Source: Gammaproteobacteria bacterium (GTDB lineage: Bacteria; Pseudomonadota; Gammaproteobacteria; Chromatiales; Chromatiaceae). From it: DNA of 50,184 nt. The position numbers and the translations under genes are program-made. Numbering within the stretch: position 1 is the stretch's first letter; each line of letters opens with the position of its first letter. The stretch covers positions 1 through 50,184 of the forward strand of contig JASJCU010000006.1 in NCBI GenBank assembly GCA_030065815.1, given 5' to 3'. This document shows positions 1 to 12,137 of this stretch, in pieces. The notes beneath the pieces are model-generated. The model made no database searches, was not told the DNA's origin, and worked only from the letters and a program-made list of their open reading frames with translations.

Positions 1-81
1 CAATCGCTGGTTCAACGGGCGAAAATTCTGCGAAACTGCCATCGTGGTAGCCGGCATCTTACGCGTTGCCGGGTTTTCAGA

Positions 82-122
82 CATCCTTAAGGATGAAACG
101 CTGCCGGGCGCCAGTTTCATCC
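82..122. repeat. Overlapping palindromes upstream of the ECF sigma gene
   Basis: Two inverted repeats share one arm. CATCC-TTAA-GGATG (82-95) is a perfect 14-base palindrome. GGATGAAAC (91-99) is also perfectly complementary to GTTTCATCC (114-122) across a 14-base loop. The two hairpins cannot form together. This could be an operator or an alternative-pairing leader. No gene product or T-tract is tied to it, so the function is unknown. Confidence 0.5.
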
Positions 123-144
123 CCGTGCATGCGCCATTTCTCGG

Positions 145-172
145 CGAAACGACCCGGTGTTTCGATATTTTT
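145..172 (+). terminator. Possible rho-independent terminator of a gene to the left
   Basis: CGAAAC (145-150) pairs with GTTTCG (159-164), and a T-rich run (ATATTTTT, 165-172) follows directly. The stem is short and the upstream gene is outside the window, so this is a tentative call. Confidence 0.4.
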
Positions 173-252
173 GCGATCGGCAGGGGATCAAAACCGGTGT
201 CGAGACCGTTTAAATCAATGACGAGGCGCACGACGAATGCGCGGATGGGAAC

Positions 253-774
253 GTGCGGCAGGATCTGAGCGAAAAACTGGTCGAGCTGATCCCGCGCATG
301 CGACGGTTTGCCGCTGGTCTGACCGGCAGCACGGATGCCGGAGACGAGCTGGTGCAGGGTGCTTGCGAGCGCCTGTTGCGCAACCGCGACAAATTGCGCC
401 CTGATACGCAGCTCGACAGGTGGCTGTACCGGGTGATTCGTAACCTGCACGTCGATGGGATACGTGCGCATGCGACCCGGGATCGGCATCTGCAGGAGAT
501 AGGACGGACGGCGGAACTGCATCTGGTGACGAACAACACGCTCGAAGACCGGGTGCACGTCAGCGAGGTTGACCGGGCGATGCGACAGCTGTCCGACGAG
601 CACCGCGCGGTGCTGATGCTGATCGCCGTCGAAGGGCTGACGTATCGAGAGGCCGCGGGTGTGCTGGACGTACCGATCGGCACGGTCACGAGCCGGCTGG
701 CGCGCGCACGCGGTGCGCTGATGGACAAATTGCAGGCGGGGCGGGACGACGACCCCGTAGGAGCCGCAGGATGA
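253..774 (+). CDS. ECF-family RNA polymerase sigma factor
   Basis: A 173-residue sigma-70 family protein with only regions 2 and 4, as in extracytoplasmic function (ECF) sigma factors. Region 2 covers about residues 12-78 (RWLYRVIRNLHVDGIR is typical of region 2.4). Region 4 covers about 108-160, with the helix-turn-helix LTYREAAGVLDVPIGTVTSR. It should direct RNA polymerase to a small stress regulon. The start is the GTG at 253; an in-frame TAA at 211 limits upstream extension and there is no in-frame ATG between them. Its stop overlaps the next gene by four bases (ATGA), so sigma and anti-sigma are translationally coupled. The inducing signal cannot be read from the sequence. Confidence 0.88.
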   Translation: MRQDLSEKLVELIPRMRRFAAGLTGSTDAGDELVQGACERLLRNRDKLRPDTQLDRWLYRVIRNLHVDGIRAHATRDRHLQEIGRTAELHLVTNNTLEDRVHVSEVDRAMRQLSDEHRAVLMLIAVEGLTYREAAGVLDVPIGTVTSRLARARGALMDKLQAGRDDDPVGAAG

Positions 775-1409
775 ACGAAGAACAGCGTTTGCTTATCAAT
801 GCGTACAGCGACGGCGAGACCGATCGGCTGTCGACGGCGCGGGCACGTGAGCTGATTCACGCCGATGCCGACGCGCATGCCTACTGGCAATCCCTGCAAC
901 ACACCGACGAGCTGCTGCGCGATGCATTTGCGCCGATCGCCGACGCCGCCGTGCCGGCACGATTCGATGCGGTGATCGACGCGGCGCGACCGCGCTGGCG
1001 CATGCGTCAGTTCGCGCCACTCGCCGCCGCCGCGTCGCTGGCGCTGGTCGTCGTAATGCTGGCGCGCGAACACAGCGTGACCGAGCAGATGGACGCGCAG
1101 CTGGCGCAGATGCGTGGCGAACTCGCGGCGCTGAAGAATCACACGCTCGAGAACAAGCCCAGCGGTTCGCCGGGTTCGTGGATCGCGCCGGTGGGGTTCG
1201 CGCGCGCCGAGGTCACGCCGCTGCAGACCTACCGCACGCGGGACAACCGTTTCTGCCGCGAGTACGAGGAGCGTGTCGAGGACGCCAGTGGTGTCGAGAT
1301 CCGCCGCGGCATCGCCTGCCGCGTCGGCAAGGGCGATTGGCCAGACGTTGCGGACGCACCGTCGCTGCCGGCCGATCCCGCTGCCGCGGGCCGCGATGTC
1401 CGCCTCTGA
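771..1409 (+). CDS. Membrane anti-sigma factor with C-terminal surface-antigen-like domain
   Basis: A 212-residue partner of the preceding ECF sigma. Residues 1-75 resemble an anti-sigma N-domain (NAYSDGETDRLSTARARELI, then TDELLRDAF) but have no HxxxCxxC zinc motif. One transmembrane helix lies at about 82-99 (LAAAASLALVVVMLA), followed by a short coiled-coil-like stretch. The periplasmic C-terminus (about 145-200) contains RFCREYEERV and GIACRVGKGDW, resembling the C-terminal domain of 17 kDa / RT0821-type surface antigens. Expected role: hold the sigma factor at the inner membrane until a periplasmic signal releases it. The fold assignments come from pattern recognition; the pairing with the sigma gene is strong. 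Confidence 0.75.
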   Translation: MNEEQRLLINAYSDGETDRLSTARARELIHADADAHAYWQSLQHTDELLRDAFAPIADAAVPARFDAVIDAARPRWRMRQFAPLAAAASLALVVVMLAREHSVTEQMDAQLAQMRGELAALKNHTLENKPSGSPGSWIAPVGFARAEVTPLQTYRTRDNRFCREYEERVEDASGVEIRRGIACRVGKGDWPDVADAPSLPADPAAAGRDVRL

Positions 1410-1450
1410 CGTAAAATAACCCCACCACAGCCGGGTGAATATCCCGCTTC

Positions 1451-1503
1451 GCAGCGGCCGGTGTCCGCTGCCTGCGCCGGTCCGATCGCGGACCCACGGA
1501 CAC
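1451..1503. repeat. Cluster of hairpins in the spacer before hemN
   Basis: The 272-base gap between the anti-sigma gene and hemN holds three overlapping inverted repeats. GCAGCGG (1451-1457) pairs with CCGCTGC (1465-1471). GTGTCCG (1461-1467) pairs with CGGACAC (1497-1503). GGTCCG (1479-1484) pairs with CGGACC (1489-1494), nested in the second. There is no T-tract. They may end the sigma operon in a rho-dependent way or form an mRNA 3' structure. The rest of the gap shows no gene and no Anr box. Confidence 0.45.
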
Positions 1504-1681
1504 AATTGCGCCTAGAATTGACCTGAGGCATGGCGCGCCGTTGCGGCGTCGCTAAGCTGGCGGTCCTTGCGTCGCTGAGCAAGGCTGCGCAGTTGCGTGC
1601 CGGATGTCATGCGCAGCTTGCGCAAAATCCTGAAAAACATAAAGATTTGCGTACGCCGCAGATGGGGTTTAGGGTCGCACC

Positions 1682-3067
1682 ATGCAACAGACGCTCGTTC
1701 TCGATCAGCAGCTGATCAGTCGCTACGACCAGTCGGGTCCGCGCTACACGTCGTACCCGACCGCGGTTCAGTTCCACGACGGCTTCGGCCCCGACGACTA
1801 CCGGCGCGCGGCGCGTGCGACCAACGCCAGCGGCCGGCCGCTGTCGCTGTATTTCCACATCCCGTTCTGCGACACGGTGTGCTTCTACTGCGCCTGCAAC
1901 AAGATCGCGACCAAGGACCGCACGCGTGCCCAGCCCTACCTCGACCGCGTCTATCGCGAGATCGCGATGCAGGGCGAACTGTTCGACCGCAGCCGGCCGG
2001 TCGAGCAGCTGCACTGGGGCGGCGGCACGCCGACCTTCATCAGCGCCGCGCAGATGCGCGAGCTGATGGCCGTGACCGGCCGCCACTTTCGACTGCTCGA
2101 CGACGACAGCGGCGAGTACTCGATCGAGATCGACCCGCGCGAGGTCACCGATGAGACCATCGGCCTGCTGCGCGAGATCGGCTTCAACCGCATGAGCCTC
2201 GGCCTGCAGGACCTCGACGCCAAGGTGCAGAAGGCGGTCAACCGTATCCAGACCGCCGAGGAAACGTTTGCGGCGCTCGACGCCGCGCGTCGCGAGGGCT
2301 TCCGCTCGATCAGCATGGACCTGATCTACGGACTGCCGCTGCAGACCCCGGACGGCTTCATCGCGACGCTCGACCGGGTGCTCGACGCCGAACCGGATCG
2401 CCTGTCGGTGTTCAACTACGCCCACCTGCCGGAGCGTTTCAAGCCGCAGCGTCGGATCAACGAGGCCGAACTGCCGACACCGGACCAGAAACTCGAGATC
2501 CTGCAACGCGTCGGCGAACACCTGTCGGCGGCGGGTTATGTCTATATCGGCATGGACCATTTCGCGCGCCCCGACGACGAACTCGCGGTCGCGCAGCGCG
2601 ACGGCCAGCTGTACCGCAACTTCCAGGGCTACTCGACCCACGCCCACTGCGACCTCGTCGCGCTGGGCGTCACGTCGATCGGTATGGTCGGTAACACCTA
2701 CGCGCAGAACGTGCGCACGCTCGACGACTACTACGCTCGCATCGACGCCGGCGAACTGGCGGTGTTTCGCGGCATCGAGCTGTCGCATGACGACGAGCTG
2801 CGCCGCGACGTCATCACCCAGCTGATCTGCAACTTCGCGCTCGACATGCAGCGCATCGACGCGGCATGGGACATCCGCTTCGAGGACTACTTCGCCGCCG
2901 AACTGGAGCGCCTGCGCGTCATGGTCGACGATGGCCTGCTGACGATCGACGGCCGCACCATCACGGTGCTGCCGCGCGGGCGGCTGCTGATCCGCAACGT
3001 CTGCATGGTCTTCGATCGCTATCTCGGCGCCGACGGCCAGACCACGCGTTTCTCGAAGGTCATCTGA
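1682..3067 (+). CDS. hemN: Oxygen-independent coproporphyrinogen III dehydrogenase
   Basis: A 461-residue radical-SAM enzyme that converts coproporphyrinogen III to protoporphyrinogen IX without oxygen, a cytoplasmic step of haem synthesis. The N-terminus (SGPRYTSYPTAVQF) and the cluster motif IPFCDTVCFYCACNK (Cys63, Cys67, Cys70, plus Cys72) match HemN rather than the HemW-type paralogues. The length equals the family norm. The ATG at 1682 gives the usual N-terminus. It fits the cbb3 oxidase and FNR genes further along as part of low-oxygen metabolism. Upstream I see no convincing Anr box, unlike many HemN genes. Confidence 0.95.
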   Translation: MQQTLVLDQQLISRYDQSGPRYTSYPTAVQFHDGFGPDDYRRAARATNASGRPLSLYFHIPFCDTVCFYCACNKIATKDRTRAQPYLDRVYREIAMQGELFDRSRPVEQLHWGGGTPTFISAAQMRELMAVTGRHFRLLDDDSGEYSIEIDPREVTDETIGLLREIGFNRMSLGLQDLDAKVQKAVNRIQTAEETFAALDAARREGFRSISMDLIYGLPLQTPDGFIATLDRVLDAEPDRLSVFNYAHLPERFKPQRRINEAELPTPDQKLEILQRVGEHLSAAGYVYIGMDHFARPDDELAVAQRDGQLYRNFQGYSTHAHCDLVALGVTSIGMVGNTYAQNVRTLDDYYARIDAGELAVFRGIELSHDDELRRDVITQLICNFALDMQRIDAAWDIRFEDYFAAELERLRVMVDDGLLTIDGRTITVLPRGRLLIRNVCMVFDRYLGADGQTTRFSKVI

Positions 3068-3142
3068 CCGCGCCCGGACCTGGCCGCTGTCACCGGCGGC
3101 GGGGTAAGCTGTGGCGCTCGTCAACCGACCCGGAGGCGTGCC

Positions 3143-4705
3143 ATGTCGCGCGCAGCACTGTCCATCCCGCAGGCCTTCGGCGCGGCCGTCGCGCGTTTCG
3201 CCGCCGACCCGCTGGTCGTGTTGCCCGAGTACTCGCTGAGCTTCGCCGACATCGACGGCCAGTCGAACGGTATAGCACGCGGGCTCGCAGCCGCAGGCAT
3301 TGCGAGCGGCGATCGCGTCGCGCTGTACTGCCCGAACGTCCCGGAGTTCGTCAGCGCCTACCTCGGCATCGTCAAGGCCGGGGCGGTGGTCGTGCCGGTC
3401 AACCTGCTGATACAGCCTGGCGAGATCGCGTTCATCCTTGGCGATGCCGCTGTCCGCGGCCTGATCTACCACGCGGCCCTGGCCGACAAGGTGGCCGCGG
3501 TCCGCGCGCCGCTCGGTGACGACCTGTTCGGCATCGTGATCGGCGACCAGGGCCTGTCACCGGGCGATGCGACGTTCGCCGAGCTCGCCGTCGACCCGGC
3601 ACCGGTCGCTGCGCCGGCGCTCGATCCCTGCGCCGACCTGGCCGCGATCCTGTACACCTCGGGCACCACGGGGCGCCCGAAGGGCGCGATGCTGACCCAC
3701 GACAACCTGGTGTCGAACACGTACAGCGTGGTCGCCGGACTGCACCTGCGACCGCGCGAGGACCGCCTGCTGGTCGTGCTGCCGATGTTCCATTCCTTTG
3801 CCGCGACGGTCGGCATGCTGACCCCGGCGCTGCACGGCCTGGCGCTGGTCCCGGTGCCGCGCTTCGACCCGCAGCTGGTCAGCGACGGCATCGCGCGCGC
3901 CGGCGCCACGGTCTTTCTCGGCGTGCCGTCGATGTACAACCTGATCCTGCGCGTCGACGACACCCAGGCGGCGCAGTGGGCCGGGATCCGTTTCGGCGTG
4001 GCCGGCGGTGCGGCGATGCCGGTGGAGCTGCTGCAGCGCTTCGAGGCGCGCTTCGGCTTCCCGGTCCTCGAGGGCGACGGGCCGACCGAGTGTTCGCCGG
4101 TGACCTGCGTCAACCCGCTCGACGGCGAGCGCAAGCCGGGCTCGGTCGGACTGCCGGTGCCGGACGTCGAGATCCGCATCCTCGACGCCGCCGGGGCGGA
4201 GCTGCCGGTCGGCGAGATCGGCGAGATCGGCGTGCACGGACCGAACGTCATGAAGGGCTACTGGGGGCTGCCGGACGCGACCGCCGAGACCTTTGCCGGC
4301 GACTGGTTGCGCACCGGCGACCTCGGCTACGTCGACGACGACGGCTACATCTTCATCGTCGATCGCAAGAAGGACATGGTCATCGTCAACGGCATGAACG
4401 TCTATCCGCGCATGATCGAGGAGGTGCTGTACCGCTACCCGGCGATCCTCGAGGCGGCCGTGGTCGGCGAACCGCACGGCTCCCACGGCGAGATCGTCGT
4501 CGCCTACGTCGTCGCCCGCGACGGCGAGTCGATCGACGACCGCGAGCTGCGCGGCTTCTGCCGCGAGCACCTCGGCCAGCACCAGATGCCGCGGCGGTTC
4601 GAGATCCGTGACAGCCTGCCGAAGAATGCGACCGGCAAGATCTTGAAGCGCGAGCTGAGAAAGACCGGCGAGATCGAGCGCGGCATCGATTCACGCTCCG
4701 GGTAG
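3143..4705 (+). CDS. AMP-dependent acyl-CoA ligase (long-chain fatty acid type)
   Basis: A 520-residue adenylate-forming enzyme that activates a carboxylic acid as acyl-AMP and then acyl-CoA. The P-loop motif YTSGTTGRPKGAML lies near residue 171. Motif A5 reads GDGPTECSPVT, where most relatives have GYGMTE or GYGLTE. The hinge region WLRTGDLGYVDDDGYIFIVD and the C-terminal lysine motif PKNATGKILKRELR are present, so all catalytic elements are there. GGAGG lies just before the ATG at 3143. Substrate chain length cannot be read, but the general layout is that of long-chain fatty acyl-CoA synthetases. It follows hemN by 75 bases; co-transcription is possible. Confidence 0.85.
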   Translation: MSRAALSIPQAFGAAVARFAADPLVVLPEYSLSFADIDGQSNGIARGLAAAGIASGDRVALYCPNVPEFVSAYLGIVKAGAVVVPVNLLIQPGEIAFILGDAAVRGLIYHAALADKVAAVRAPLGDDLFGIVIGDQGLSPGDATFAELAVDPAPVAAPALDPCADLAAILYTSGTTGRPKGAMLTHDNLVSNTYSVVAGLHLRPREDRLLVVLPMFHSFAATVGMLTPALHGLALVPVPRFDPQLVSDGIARAGATVFLGVPSMYNLILRVDDTQAAQWAGIRFGVAGGAAMPVELLQRFEARFGFPVLEGDGPTECSPVTCVNPLDGERKPGSVGLPVPDVEIRILDAAGAELPVGEIGEIGVHGPNVMKGYWGLPDATAETFAGDWLRTGDLGYVDDDGYIFIVDRKKDMVIVNGMNVYPRMIEEVLYRYPAILEAAVVGEPHGSHGEIVVAYVVARDGESIDDRELRGFCREHLGQHQMPRRFEIRDSLPKNATGKILKRELRKTGEIERGIDSRSG

Positions 4706-4721
4706 GGCTCCCCGGAAGGGA

Positions 4722-4758
4722 CGCAGAGATCGCAGAGCAGCGCAGAGTTCGCCGAGAT
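4722..4758. repeat. Short tandem CGCAGAG repeat between convergent genes
   Basis: CGCAGAG occurs at 4722, 4731 and 4741, with a degenerate copy (CGCCGAGAT) near 4750, giving a 9-10 base period. It sits between the convergent acyl-CoA ligase and CPBP genes. Similar GCAGAG-type intergenic repeats occur in many bacteria. The units are too few and too close to be a CRISPR. Confidence 0.6.
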
Positions 4759-4798
4759 CTCCCGCGCATCAACCGCTGTGCTCCCAGCGCTTCTCTGC

Positions 4799-5692
4799 CT
4801 ACTCCGCGTCCTTGCGAGCGGGCCTGGAAACGCACCAGTAAACACCCATGATCGCGACCAGCCAGATCGTCGCCATCCAGCCGGTGATGTGGTCGTAACC
4901 CGCAGCGACCCAGAATGACGCCCTGCCGTCGACGAGCGTCGGGTCGGTCAGGTACTTCATCAGCTTGATGATCATGACCCAGCCGGCATGGATGCCGATC
5001 GCCCACAGGACGTTGCCGGTGCGCTCACGGACCATGCTGAGAAACACCCCGACCACGACCAGCGTCACGAAGCTGTCGGCGATCGGTGCAAAATCGCCCG
5101 GGCGCGCCAGACCGTCGCCGATCATCCGGAACGCCTCGGCGGTCGTGAACGCGGCCGTTCCCAGTTCGGCCGGCTTGACGAAATGCAGTACCGCGTACAG
5201 CAGCGCGGTCAGCAGCGCGGTGGCCCAGAAGCCGAGCGTCCGGCGCATGCCGGTATGCATCAGGCCGCGGAACAGCGTTTCCTCGATGAAGCCGACGGCG
5301 AGACCGGACAGCAGGCCGGAGATCAGGGTCCTGGCGAAGTATTGCGGCGTCCAGCGGGATTCGCGGACGGCGAAGTGGTGGATGTCCAGCAGCCACTGTG
5401 CCGCCGTCAGCGCGAGCATGATCGCGATGCCGATCACCAGGCCCCGGGCGAGTGCCGACCAGGCCGCGTGCCGTGGCAGCGTGTATCCGGCCGCGCGCCA
5501 GCTGTCGAGCGCGACCACGCGCAGGAACAGCGGCAGCGCCAGTGCCGCCACCAGCATCGGCACGCGGTACAGGCTGCTCGCAGGCTCCAGGCCCAGGGCG
5601 TCCAGGTAGGGTGTCTGCAGCGTCGGCACGACGGCGGCGGCGAGCACCAGGAAGCCTGCCAGGTAGGCGAAAAACAACAGGAAGACGCGCAT
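4799..5692 (-). CDS. CPBP-family intramembrane glutamic protease
   Basis: A 297-residue polytopic membrane protein. The Abi/CPBP (Rce1-like) motifs are visible: GFIEETLFRGLMH (EExxxR, motif 1), LLYAVLHF (motif 2) and AIGIHAGW (motif 3), so the catalytic Glu-Glu-Arg and the two His are kept. About eight hydrophobic segments are present, beginning with MRVFLLFFAYLAGFLVLA. These proteins cleave or modify substrates inside the inner membrane; bacterial roles vary and none can be assigned here. The start at 5692 was chosen because the hydrophobic segment begins there. The reading frame stays open further upstream, but that extension is only antisense to the tRNA and tig. The gene diverges from tRNA-Leu. 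Confidence 0.85.
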   Translation of the reverse strand: MRVFLLFFAYLAGFLVLAAAVVPTLQTPYLDALGLEPASSLYRVPMLVAALALPLFLRVVALDSWRAAGYTLPRHAAWSALARGLVIGIAIMLALTAAQWLLDIHHFAVRESRWTPQYFARTLISGLLSGLAVGFIEETLFRGLMHTGMRRTLGFWATALLTALLYAVLHFVKPAELGTAAFTTAEAFRMIGDGLARPGDFAPIADSFVTLVVVGVFLSMVRERTGNVLWAIGIHAGWVMIIKLMKYLTDPTLVDGRASFWVAAGYDHITGWMATIWLVAIMGVYWCVSRPARKDAE

Positions 5693-5723
5693 GTTCTCGG
5701 TCTTGCTCGGGGGCGCGGCGCGG

Positions 5724-5752
5724 TTTTTGGGGGCGCCAGGACTTGTTATAAT
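5724..5752 (+). promoter_or_regulatory. Promoter of tRNA-Leu
   Basis: A perfect -10 hexamer TATAAT (5747-5752) is followed by a GC-rich discriminator (GCGCG), typical of stable-RNA promoters, 20 bases before the tRNA. The -35 (TTTTTG, 5724-5729, spacer 17) is weak. Confidence 0.6.
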
Positions 5753-5772
5753 GCGCGATTCGGACCGAATTG

Positions 5773-5857
5773 GCGAAAGTGGCGGAACTGGTAGACGCGC
5801 TGGATTTAGGTTCCAGTGGGGCAACCCGTGAGAGTTCGAGTCTCTCCTTTCGCACCA
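5773..5857 (+). tRNA. tRNA-Leu (anticodon UAG)
   Basis: An 85-base class II tRNA. The acceptor GCGAAAG (5773-5779) pairs with CTTTCGC (5847-5853), followed by A and an encoded CCA (5855-5857). The anticodon stem CTGGA/TCCAG closes a loop TTTAGGT with anticodon TAG (5807-5809), which reads CUA and other CUN leucine codons. The long variable arm fits leucine. It lies 99 bases before tig. Confidence 0.97.
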
Positions 5858-5956
5858 GGCGGTCGCGGACACCGAACATAGCCGCTCCGGCCGGGTGCCG
5901 GAGGTTATCCAAACGACGACTATCAACGGGCAGCCGGGCTGCCGGAGAGTATTGGA

Positions 5957-7258
5957 ATGCAAGTCTCTGTCGAATCGGGCGAGGGTCTCGAGAAGCGTCT
6001 TCTGGTCGATCTGCCTGCCGAGCGCGTGTCGGCGCTGATGGACCGGAAGCTCAAGGACCTCGCGAAGCACGTTCGCCTGGACGGATTCCGTCCCGGCAAG
6101 GTGCCGATGCGGACCATTCGGCAGCGTTTCGGTGAGCAGGTACGCCAGGAGACCTACGGCACGCTGATCCAGGAGACGCTCTACGAGGCGGCGAGCCAGC
6201 AGAAGCTGATGCCGGCAGGCGAGCCCCAGGTCGAACTGCGCGAGGCCGCCGAAGAAGGCGGACTGGGTTATACGGCGACCTTCGAGATCATGCCCGAGAT
6301 CACGCTCGGCGACCTGTCCGGGCAGTCGGTGCAACGCGTCGTCGCCGAGGTCGCCGACAGCGACGTCGACGACATGATCGAAAAGCTGCGCAAGCAGCGG
6401 ACGACGTGGAACGACGTCGAGCGCGCCGCACAGGACGGCGACACCGTACACATGGACTTCAAAGGCATGATCGACGGCGAGCTGTTCGACGGCGGCAGCG
6501 CCGAGGACGTGCCGCTGGTACTGGGCTCGGGATCGATGATCGACGGCTTCGAGGCGGGGCTGCTCGGCGCCAAGGCCGGCGACGAGCGCACGCTGCAACT
6601 GACGTTCCCCGACGACTACCGTGCCGAGCACCTGGCCGGCAAGGACGTGACGTTCGACGTCAAGGTACAGCGCGTCTCCGAAGCGCAGCTGCCCGAGGTC
6701 GACGAGGAGTTCGTCAAGGCGTTCGGCGTCGAAGACGGCACGGTCGAGGGGCTGCGCGCCGATGTGGTCAAGAACATGCGCCACGAACTCAAGCAGAAGC
6801 TCGCTGCGCTGACCAAGGAAAAGGTCATGGACGCGTTGATCGCGGCCAACCCGATGGACATTCCCAAGGCGATGGTCGGTCAGGAGGCCGAGCGCATGAA
6901 ACAGCAGATGCTGCAGGACATGCAGCAGCGCGGCCAGCAGTCGAGCGTCGACCTGCCGGCGAGTGTGTTCGAGGAGCAGGCGAAGCGCCGCGTCCATCTC
7001 GGCCTGCTGGTCGCAGAGATCATCAACACGCAGGAACTCAAGGCCGACGAACGCAAGGTGCGCGAAACCATCGCCGAGTTCGCCGAGTCGTATGAGAACC
7101 CCGAGGAGGTCATCGATCACTACCTGCAGGATTCGACCGCCCGCAGCAGCATCGAGAACCTCGTGCTCGAGAATGGCGTCGTCGACTGGGTACTGACCCA
7201 GGTCAAGGTCGATGACGAAAACAAGACCTTCTCCGAGGTCATGGATAACGCCGGGTAA
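5957..7258 (+). CDS. tig: Trigger factor, ribosome-associated chaperone
   Basis: A 433-residue chaperone that binds nascent chains at the ribosomal exit tunnel and has peptidyl-prolyl isomerase activity. The ribosome-binding signature GFRPGKVP lies at residues 43-50. The FKBP-like domain covers about 150-245 ([29 protein letters not shown]), followed by the helical chaperone domain to the end. Length matches E. coli (432). GGAGAG (5944-5949) sits seven bases before the ATG. A small hairpin (GGCAGC/GCTGCC, 5929-5943) lies right before this ribosome-binding site. It heads the conserved tig-clpP-clpX-lon series. Confidence 0.97.
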   Translation: MQVSVESGEGLEKRLLVDLPAERVSALMDRKLKDLAKHVRLDGFRPGKVPMRTIRQRFGEQVRQETYGTLIQETLYEAASQQKLMPAGEPQVELREAAEEGGLGYTATFEIMPEITLGDLSGQSVQRVVAEVADSDVDDMIEKLRKQRTTWNDVERAAQDGDTVHMDFKGMIDGELFDGGSAEDVPLVLGSGSMIDGFEAGLLGAKAGDERTLQLTFPDDYRAEHLAGKDVTFDVKVQRVSEAQLPEVDEEFVKAFGVEDGTVEGLRADVVKNMRHELKQKLAALTKEKVMDALIAANPMDIPKAMVGQEAERMKQQMLQDMQQRGQQSSVDLPASVFEEQAKRRVHLGLLVAEIINTQELKADERKVRETIAEFAESYENPEEVIDHYLQDSTARSSIENLVLENGVVDWVLTQVKVDDENKTFSEVMDNAG

Positions 7259-7319
7259 AGCAGGCTTGCCCGGGTCGGTTTTTGCAGGTAGGTTCAAGGA
7301 ATCATTGGCTAACCCGATA

Positions 7320-7949
7320 ATGCAGCGTATGAACAAGCTGGAAACGACCAACCTCGGCCTGATCCCCATGGTGGTCGAGCAGAGTGCGCGGGGAGAGCGT
7401 GCGTACGACATCTACTCGCGGCTGCTCAAAGAGCGCGTGATCTTCTGCGTCGGTCCGGTCGAAGACAACATGGCGAATCTGATCGTCGCGCAGCTGCTGT
7501 TCCTGGAATCGGAGAACCCGGACAAGGACATCCACCTGTACATCAACTCCCCGGGCGGCTCGGTCACGGCCGGTCTCGCGATCTATGACACGATGCAGTT
7601 CATTCGCCCGCACGTGACGACGATGTGCATCGGCCAGGCGGCCAGCATGGGCGCGCTGCTGCTGGCTGGCGGCGAGAAGGGAAAACGCTACGCCCTGCCG
7701 CACTCGCGGATCATGATCCATCAACCGCTGGGCGGTTTTCAGGGCCAGGCGACCGACATCGAGATCCATGCCAAGGAAATCCTGCTGATTCGCGAGAAGC
7801 TGAACAAGATCCTGGCTCACCACACCGGCCAGGATCTGTCGCAGATCGAGCAGGACACCGATCGCGACAACTTCATGAGCGGCGAGCAGTCGGTGGCCTA
7901 CGGGCTGGTCGATCAGGTATTGGATAGACGTCCAGCCCGGGACGAATGA
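7320..7949 (+). CDS. clpP: ATP-dependent Clp protease proteolytic subunit
   Basis: A 209-residue serine protease subunit that forms the tetradecameric chamber used by ClpX. The catalytic triad is Ser109 (GQAASMGA), His134 (MIHQPLGG) and Asp183 (DTDRDNF). SPGGSVTAG and the processing-region motif LIPMVVEQ are typical. The ATG at 7320 brings the triad within two residues of E. coli numbering. It has no clear ribosome-binding site; an in-frame TTG at 7305 has AAGGA four bases upstream and is a real alternative start (214 residues). It lies 61 bases after tig. Confidence 0.95.
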   Translation: MQRMNKLETTNLGLIPMVVEQSARGERAYDIYSRLLKERVIFCVGPVEDNMANLIVAQLLFLESENPDKDIHLYINSPGGSVTAGLAIYDTMQFIRPHVTTMCIGQAASMGALLLAGGEKGKRYALPHSRIMIHQPLGGFQGQATDIEIHAKEILLIREKLNKILAHHTGQDLSQIEQDTDRDNFMSGEQSVAYGLVDQVLDRRPARDE

Positions 7950-7979
7950 GGGTCCGAAATGCCACGCGAACCGGGTGGC

Positions 7980-8007
7980 TTGTCATCCAGGACCTTTCAG
8001 ATATCAT
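7980..8007 (+). promoter_or_regulatory. Candidate sigma-70 promoter for clpX
   Basis: TTGTCA (7980-7985) and TATCAT (8002-8007) are separated by 16 bases in the 121-base gap between clpP and clpX. Each hexamer differs from consensus by one base. This suggests clpX can be transcribed independently of clpP. Confidence 0.55.
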
Positions 8008-8070
8008 CGGGTGCGAAAGCGCGGCCGTGGTCACGGCGACCCCCGGCGGCGCAGATGAGGGCTGAGTGCA

Positions 8071-9354
<1,284 letters not shown>

Positions 9355-9504
9355 CCCACCGTCTCGCCTGACGACCAGCGCGGCCTGCAACGGCCGTGCC
9401 TCAACCCGAGGCGTCGAGCGGCCGACCCGCGCGGCTTTGGCGCCATGCCGCTGCCACAACGCCCTCCTGCCCGGAAACCGACGAGTTTACGCAGCTTTTT
9501 GCCG

Positions 9505-9533
9505 GTTGAATTCTGCAACCGGAATCCGCATGT
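9505..9533 (+). promoter_or_regulatory. Candidate heat-shock (sigma-32) promoter of lon
   Basis: GTTGAAT (9505-9511), 14 bases, then CCGCATGT (9526-9533). The sigma-32 consensus is CTTGAAA, 11-16 bases, CCCCATNT, so five of seven and all but one of the defined -10 positions match. It lies about 90 bases before the lon start in a 267-base gap with no gene. An inverted repeat CCGGTTG/CAACCGG (9502-9522) overlaps the -35. E. coli lon is a known sigma-32 gene, which supports the reading. Confidence 0.5.
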
Positions 9534-9621
9534 TGCCGGTAGAGAATTGATTCGTTGACGCGTGCGGCGACCCTGTTGCCCGCTCAATCGCCGCTTCAAA
9601 CAGCGGCCGTGGAGGTTAGTG

Positions 9622-12072
<2,451 letters not shown>

Positions 12073-12111
12073 TCTCCGCTGGCAACGCTGGTAGAAGAAC
12101 ACCTATCGACG

Positions 12112-12135
12112 ACCGGCCCTGGAAAGGGCCGGTTT
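12112..12135 (+). terminator. Rho-independent terminator of lon
   Basis: ACCGGCCCT (12112-12120) pairs perfectly with AGGGCCGGT (12125-12133) around a GGAA (GNRA) tetraloop, followed by TT. The T-run is short and runs almost directly into the next promoter's -35. Confidence 0.8.
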
Positions 12136-12137
12136 AG

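Noticed and set aside
44-268. 74-residue frame before the ECF sigma gene
   Set aside because: No ribosome-binding site or family features. It runs through the palindromes and the possible terminator and overlaps the sigma start.
1607-3472. Long antisense open frame over hemN (and similar ones over lon, pyrG, eno and the SBP gene)
   Set aside because: In GC-rich DNA the complementary frame of a real gene often stays open. Products are rich in Arg/Asp/Val/Gln with no motif, and the sense genes are certain.
4722-4758. CGCAGAG repeats as a CRISPR remnant
   Set aside because: Units of 7 bases with 2-3 base gaps and no spacers; no cas gene nearby.
4799-7411. An 870-residue open frame on the minus strand covering tig antisense and the CPBP gene
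   Set aside because: Only the part after the Met at 5692 has membrane-protease features. The rest is antisense to trigger factor and to tRNA-Leu.
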